From Longispora sp040681875 (GTDB taxonomy: Bacteria > Actinomycetota > Actinomycetes > Mycobacteriales > Micromonosporaceae), in assembly GCF_040681875.1 (NCBI RefSeq), contig NZ_JBFAZP010000001.1:868001-932000 (forward strand): a DNA stretch of 64,000 bases, given 5' to 3'. The notes under the pieces were generated by a model. It did not search any database. It had not been told where the DNA came from and saw only the letters and a list, made by a program, of their open reading frames with translations. The translations under genes were made by a program, and so were the position numbers. Shown here in pieces: positions 60,022 to 64,000 of this stretch. Numbering within the stretch: position 1 is the stretch's first letter; every line of letters begins with the position of its first letter.

Positions 60022-62094
60022 TCAGTCGCGCCGCGCCAGCTTCCCCGGCCACCAGATCCGGTCCCCCAACTGGTGGGCCAGGGCCGGCACGAGCAGCGAC
60101 CGCACCACGATCGTGTCGAGCAGGACCCCGACCATCACCGCCACGCCCACCTCGACCAGGGCCACCAGCGGCAGCACCGCCAGCGCCGCGAACGTGGCCG
60201 CCAGCACCACCCCGGCCGACGTGATCACCCCGCCGGTGACGGCCAGCCCCCGCAGGGTGCCCTCCCGCGTGCCGTGCCGCCCGGACTCCTCCCGGACCCG
60301 GGACATCAGGAAGATGTTGTAGTCGATGCCGAGCGCGATCAGGAACACGAACGCGAACAGCGGGAACGAGGTGTCGGCCCCGGCGAACCCGAAGACGTAC
60401 TCGAACAGCAGCGTGCACAGTCCCAACGTCGCGACGAACGACAGCACCACGGTGCCGATCAGCAGCAGCGGGGCCAGCAGCGAACGCAGCAGCAGGGCCA
60501 GGATCAGGGTGATCAGCGCCAGGACCAGCGGGATGATGACCGTCAGGTCCCGGCGGGACGCGGCCCGGGTGTCCAGCTGCACGGCCGTGAACCCTCCCAC
60601 CACGGCGGAGGCCCCGGGCACCGCGTGCACCGCCTCCCGGAGCCGGCGGACCGTCTCGGCGGCGGCGTCGCCGTCGGCGGGATCGGTCAGGGTCGCGTCG
60701 ATCCGGACGAGCCCGTCCACGACCTTCGGCGGGGCGGCCGGCGCACCCGGGGCACCCGGCCGGCTCGGGTAGGGCACGACGGCGGCCACGCCCGGCACCT
60801 TGGCGGCGGCGACCACGGCGTCCAGGGCCGGGGCGCGGGCGATCACGACGGCCGGACTGCCCGCGCCGGCCGGGAAGTGCCGCCCGATCGCCTGCTGCCC
60901 CTCCACCGAGTCCACGGTCTTCGTGAACGACTCGCTCTGCGGCACTCCCCCGGCGTCGAGGCGGAACAGCCCGCCGGCCAGCACCAGGAGCAGCAGGGTC
61001 GGCACGATCCAGGCGAGCCGGGCGTTGCGCCCGACGAACCCGGCGATCCGGGTCCACCACGGATGGTCGTCCCCCGGCTGCCCCGGCCGGGGCACGAGCG
61101 GCCAGAACGCCCACCGGCCGCCGAGCAGCAGCAGCGCGGGCAGCAGGGTCAACATGACGACCAGGGCGGCGAGCACCCCGGCGGCCCCGACCGGCCCGAG
61201 CGCCCGGTTGGAGTTGAGGTCGGAGACCAGCAGGCACAGCATGCTCGCGGCGACGGTCAACGCGGACGCGACGATCGCGGGCGCCGCGCCGCGCAGGGCC
61301 GCCAGCATCGCGTCCACGGGCCGGTCGTGGCGGCGGAGCTCCTCGCGGTACCGGGCGATCAGCAGCAGCGCGTAGTCGGTACCGGCGCCGAACACCAGGA
61401 CGGTGAGGATGCCCTGGGCCTGCCCGTTGAGGTCGACGACGTCGTTCTTCGCCAGCGCGTACACGACGGCGGCGGCCGCCGCGTAGGCCACGCCCACGGA
61501 GGCCATCGGAATGATCCACAGCACTGGGCTGCGGTACACGACGAGCAGGATGACCAGCACGACCCCGGCCGTGACCAGCAACAACTGCACGTCGATACCG
61601 CCGAACACGCCGACCAGGTCGGCCACCAGCCCGGCGGGGCCCGCCACGTGCACGACGAGGCCGGGCGGCGCACCGGCCCGGGCCAGCTCCCGCAGCGCCT
61701 CGACGGTGGGCCCGACCTTCTGACTGCCGGCGGTGACCGGCACGAAGACCTGCACGGCCTCCTTGTCGTCGCTCTCCGACGCGAAGACCGCGCCACCGAC
61801 CCCGGCCACCTGGGGCAGCCGGGCGACCACGGCCGCGATCGCGGTGCGGTCCGGTTCGGTCAGACCGCCCCGGCGCTCGAAGACGACCACGGCCGGGGTG
61901 GTCGGCGTACCGGTGAAGGCCGCCGCCTGCTGCTGCGCGCGGGTCGCCTCCGCACTGGCCGGCAGGAACGCGGCGTTGTCGTTCGTCTGGACCTCGGACA
62001 GTTTGCCGGACAGCGGGCCGAGGACCCCGGCGGCCACGAACCAGCCGAGCACGACGAGGGCGGCGACACCGAACGCGTATCGGGACTTGGACAT
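60022..62094 (-). CDS. MMPL/RND-family transporter
   Basis: 690 residues, 11-12 membrane helices, two exported loops. N-terminal helix YAFGVAALVVLGWFVAAGVLG, first loop with SEVQTNDNAAFLPASAEA, first helix bundle including FGAGTDYALLLIARYREEL (conserved GxDYALF-type motif), second loop, and a second bundle with FLIALGIDYNIFLMSRVREES. MMPL proteins export lipids or small molecules by proton flux. ATG 62094 chosen as the family start; no strong ribosome binding site. Confidence 0.93.
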   Translation of the reverse strand: MSKSRYAFGVAALVVLGWFVAAGVLGPLSGKLSEVQTNDNAAFLPASAEATRAQQQAAAFTGTPTTPAVVVFERRGGLTEPDRTAIAAVVARLPQVAGVGGAVFASESDDKEAVQVFVPVTAGSQKVGPTVEALRELARAGAPPGLVVHVAGPAGLVADLVGVFGGIDVQLLLVTAGVVLVILLVVYRSPVLWIIPMASVGVAYAAAAAVVYALAKNDVVDLNGQAQGILTVLVFGAGTDYALLLIARYREELRRHDRPVDAMLAALRGAAPAIVASALTVAASMLCLLVSDLNSNRALGPVGAAGVLAALVVMLTLLPALLLLGGRWAFWPLVPRPGQPGDDHPWWTRIAGFVGRNARLAWIVPTLLLLVLAGGLFRLDAGGVPQSESFTKTVDSVEGQQAIGRHFPAGAGSPAVVIARAPALDAVVAAAKVPGVAAVVPYPSRPGAPGAPAAPPKVVDGLVRIDATLTDPADGDAAAETVRRLREAVHAVPGASAVVGGFTAVQLDTRAASRRDLTVIIPLVLALITLILALLLRSLLAPLLLIGTVVLSFVATLGLCTLLFEYVFGFAGADTSFPLFAFVFLIALGIDYNIFLMSRVREESGRHGTREGTLRGLAVTGGVITSAGVVLAATFAALAVLPLVALVEVGVAVMVGVLLDTIVVRSLLVPALAHQLGDRIWWPGKLARRD

Positions 62095-62245
62095 GGGGCA
62101 CACGATAAACCCCGCCCGGGGGGCCATCCGGAGCACTCCCCACTCCGAATGCAGCTGTGAACAGGCACATTCTCGACGGGTACGCCCCGGGCGCTCCCGC
62201 ATCCGGTACCCGTCACGTCTGTCGCCCTGCTGCCCCGCGACCCGC

Positions 62246-63335
62246 CCGGCCGCCGGGCTCGACGTCGACGCGCTCCGCCGGGCACTCCGGCCGGTGCTGG
62301 CCACGCTGCGCGACGGTCACGGTCCGGGCGGCCGATCTGCTGCCCCTGGCGGCCGGCGACCAGCTGGAACTCGTCCTCCGCACCCCGGACGGCGCACGGC
62401 GCGAGCTCCTGGTCTCCGCCCGGCCGGCCGGACCCGCCCCCGTCACGCCACCGAGCGCCGTGCCGCCACCCGCCGTCAACGCCGCCGGCCACGGCTGGGC
62501 GTTCAGCGACGCCGACCACCGGACCGTGGTGCTCCGGGTCGAGCGGATGCACGGGTACCGCGAGGATCTCGAGTGGAGGATCCACGCCGGCGCGGCCGAC
62601 ATCGCCGAGCCCGGGACCGCTCCGTCCGCCGTGGCACTGCTCCGGGACATGGTGCTGGCGGCCCGCGCGGCCGGCAGCGACCACCTGGTCGTCGACGTCC
62701 GGGGCAACACCGGCGGCAACAGCATGTTCGGCGTCTTCCTCGGCTACTTCCTGCACGGGCCGGAACCCGTCCGGACCCTCGATGAGGGCTACCAGGTCCG
62801 CCGATACTCGCGGCTCATGCTGGAGACCTACCCGGCGTTCGGGACGGTCCGACCGGCCGGAGTCGAGGCGACCGGCGGCTACGACTTCCAGCACGAGCTC
62901 GCGTGGCGGGCCGGCGAGGCGACCGGTACGTCACCCGAGGAATGGGCGGAGATCGTCGCCGCGATGCCGAGCTTCGCCGCCGAGGTCGAGGCCGGCGACC
63001 TGGCGGGGGCCTGGAACCCCCGGGTCACCGTCGTGACCGACAGCGGCACCATCAGCGCGGCCTACGACCTGACCACCCTGCTCTGGAGGCTCGGGGCGCG
63101 GACGGTGGGCGTGCCACCCGCCCAGGCCGGCAACTGCTTCACCGACCTGCTGCTGTTCAGCCTGCCGCACTCGGGGATCCGGGTCGGGGTGGCGTACAAG
63201 ATCAGTCTGAAGTTCCCCGACGACCCGGAGCGCGGCAGGCTGTTCCGGCCCGACCGGGAGCTGACCTACGCCGACCTGGCCGCGCACGGCTTCGACCCGC
63301 ACACCGCGCTCCGGGTGGCGCTCGACACCCGTTGA
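62246..63335 (+). pseudogene. S41-type peptidase, 5'-truncated and frameshifted
   Basis: From about 62246 one frame reads AAGLDVDALRRALRPVLATLRDGHG, like the entry to the S41 (C-terminal processing peptidase) core. From about 62330 the similarity continues in the next frame as RAADLLPLAAGDQLELVLRTPDG and then VVDVRGNTGGNSMFG and VVTDSGTISAAYD (nucleophile region) to the stop at 63335. The usual N-terminal helical domain is missing. The gene is read as broken by a shift near 62320-62330; a sequencing error is the alternative. Confidence 0.6.
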
Positions 63336-63424
63336 GGCGGGTCGCCCTCGACATCCCTTGGGCAGGGCCGCCTTCGACAACCGTTGAGGTGGGCCGCCCT
63401 CGACGTCCGTTGAGGCCGGGCCGA
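63321..63424. repeat. 26-bp tandem repeat, four units, starting in a gene end
   Basis: Units at 63321, 63347, 63373 and 63399, consensus CTCGACACCCGTTGAGGCGGG then CCGCC. The first unit holds the last codons and the stop (TGA 63333-63335) of the S41-type gene. Confidence 0.9.
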
Positions 63425-63535
63425 TCCGTGTGCGAGGCCCCGTCGTGACGCCTTCGTTTCCGCCCGGGAGCAGGCGTGGCGCCCCTCAGACTCGGCTCGG
63501 CGGGTCCGGCCGTCGGGGAGGTGCATGCTGAGCGG

Positions 63536-63883
63536 GTGGAGCAGCCCGCATTCGACGCGCGACCGCACTGGCGGCGTACCGGCAACGCGCACTTCCCCGT
63601 CGCGGCCCGCGTCGACGGCCGGTGGTGGGTCCTCAGGGTCAACACTGAGCGCCTGCCGGGTACCCATCACACCGGGGAGTCTCGCCATCTAGAAGCGCTG
63701 GCCAGCGGTAGCATCGTCCGATGCCTGCTGGACGGCCGCCCATCCCCGCCGAGCTCAAGCGCCGCGTTCTCATGGAAGCCGGCCACCGGTGCGCGATCCC
63801 GACCTGCCGGAACCACCCCGTCCAGATCGACCACATCGACGACTGGTCCCGGGTCGCGGAACACCGGTTCGACAACCTTCTAG
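63536..63883 (+). CDS. Doubtful small gene, probably truncated
   Basis: From GTG 63536 the frame reads EQPAFDARPHWRRTGNAHFPVAARVDGRWWVLRVN, which looks like a real protein start. It then loses protein character and runs into the HNH gene in another frame until 63883. It is probably a degraded gene whose tail was replaced. No function assigned. Confidence 0.3.
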   Translation: MEQPAFDARPHWRRTGNAHFPVAARVDGRWWVLRVNTERLPGTHHTGESRHLEALASGSIVRCLLDGRPSPPSSSAAFSWKPATGARSRPAGTTPSRSTTSTTGPGSRNTGSTTF

Positions 63884-64000
63884 CCCTGTGCGGCGTCTGC
63901 CACGACCGCAAGGGGAACGGCCCCGGCCAGATCGACCGCAAATCCCTGATCGGCTACAAGGGCAACCTAGGAACCGTCACCCGGCTCTACAGCGACATGG
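63721..64000 (+). CDS. HNH endonuclease, cut by window end
   Basis: At least 93 residues are visible. HNH/zinc pattern: CAIPTC (first Cys pair), VQIDHIDDWSR (His of the HNH core), FDNLLALCGVCHDRKG (Asn, second Cys pair and His). ATG 63721 has TAGCAT exactly six bases upstream (leaderless). HNH proteins of this type are mobile-element or restriction nucleases; the C-terminus lies outside the window. Confidence 0.85.
   Translation, partial: MPAGRPPIPAELKRRVLMEAGHRCAIPTCRNHPVQIDHIDDWSRVAEHRFDNLLALCGVCHDRKGNGPGQIDRKSLIGYKGNLGTVTRLYSDM

Noticed and set aside
63476..63883. Full 135-codon gene before the HNH endonuclease
   Set aside because: Only about 35 residues look like protein; the rest is the HNH gene read in the wrong frame.
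1..64000. tRNA, rRNA, insertion sequence, phage or CRISPR features
   Set aside because: No cloverleaf with a TTCGANNC arm in a plausible place, no transposase or integrase motifs, no terminal inverted repeats with target duplications, and no spaced repeat arrays were found on reading.

Overview
This window is chromosomal DNA of very high GC content (roughly 74% by eye). The gene families point to a filamentous actinomycete, most plausibly of the Micromonosporaceae or a neighbouring family: an AfsR/SARP regulator, GAF-ANTAR proteins, a SigB/SigF-type sigma factor, large secreted proteases with P domains, and many leaderless transcripts. No marker in the window fixes the genus. I see no rRNA, tRNA, CRISPR array, prophage or insertion sequence. 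The gene mix reads as a chromosome-arm region rich in regulators, secreted hydrolases and stress functions.

Layout. 0-10 kb: a truncated ArsR-like gene, an inositol-monophosphatase-like protein, a secreted SH3-like protein, a SARP/AfsR regulator followed by a two-domain VOC protein, and small enzymes (monooxygenase/SnoaL, cupin, NIPSNAP, alpha/beta hydrolase). 10-19 kb: an M4 metalloprotease with a P domain, peptidyl-tRNA hydrolase 2, a NarL/DesK two-component pair with an odd kinase insertion, an mgtC gene behind a proline-rich leader ORF, and an S1 protease with a PKD domain. 19-23 kb: desaturase, GAF-ANTAR, GAF-ANTAR and sigma factor, which looks like a stress or membrane-fluidity cluster. 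23-31 kb: a second secreted S1 protease, a LysR gene, lipoproteins, a stand-alone alanyl-tRNA-synthetase-like gene behind an alanine-rich leader peptide, and a GDT1-type Mn exporter under a yybP-ykoY riboswitch. 31-35 kb: a PadR/membrane-protein pair inside long stretches of decayed repeats. 35-45 kb: serine hydrolase, acyltransferase-like lipoprotein, VOC protein, an NmrA/AraC divergent pair, a WG-repeat protein, and metE under a cobalamin riboswitch. 45-58 kb: cold-shock protein with a leader terminator, an S8 protease with two P domains, an RpiR/SIS sugar-phosphate pair, APH-like kinase, ABC exporter and a voltage-gated cation channel with an altered filter. 58-64 kb: a LuxR-type regulator coupled to a 50-residue secreted peptide and preceded by twin palindromes, an MMPL transporter, a broken S41 peptidase and an HNH endonuclease cut by the window end.

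How it works together. Control elements are unusually visible. There are two metabolite riboswitches (B12-metE, Mn-GDT1), two probable leader-peptide systems (alaS-like, mgtC) and a probable transcription attenuator (csp). Many genes have a TANNNT-type -10 box 6-8 nt before the start codon, which is the leaderless arrangement. Gene ends are repeatedly associated with short GC-rich minisatellites of unrelated sequence, several of which include the stop codon of the adjoining gene. The best candidate for an undescribed system is the LuxR regulator, 50-residue peptide and palindrome unit at 58.1-59.7 kb. The alanine-rich leader upstream of the alaS-like gene is the second.
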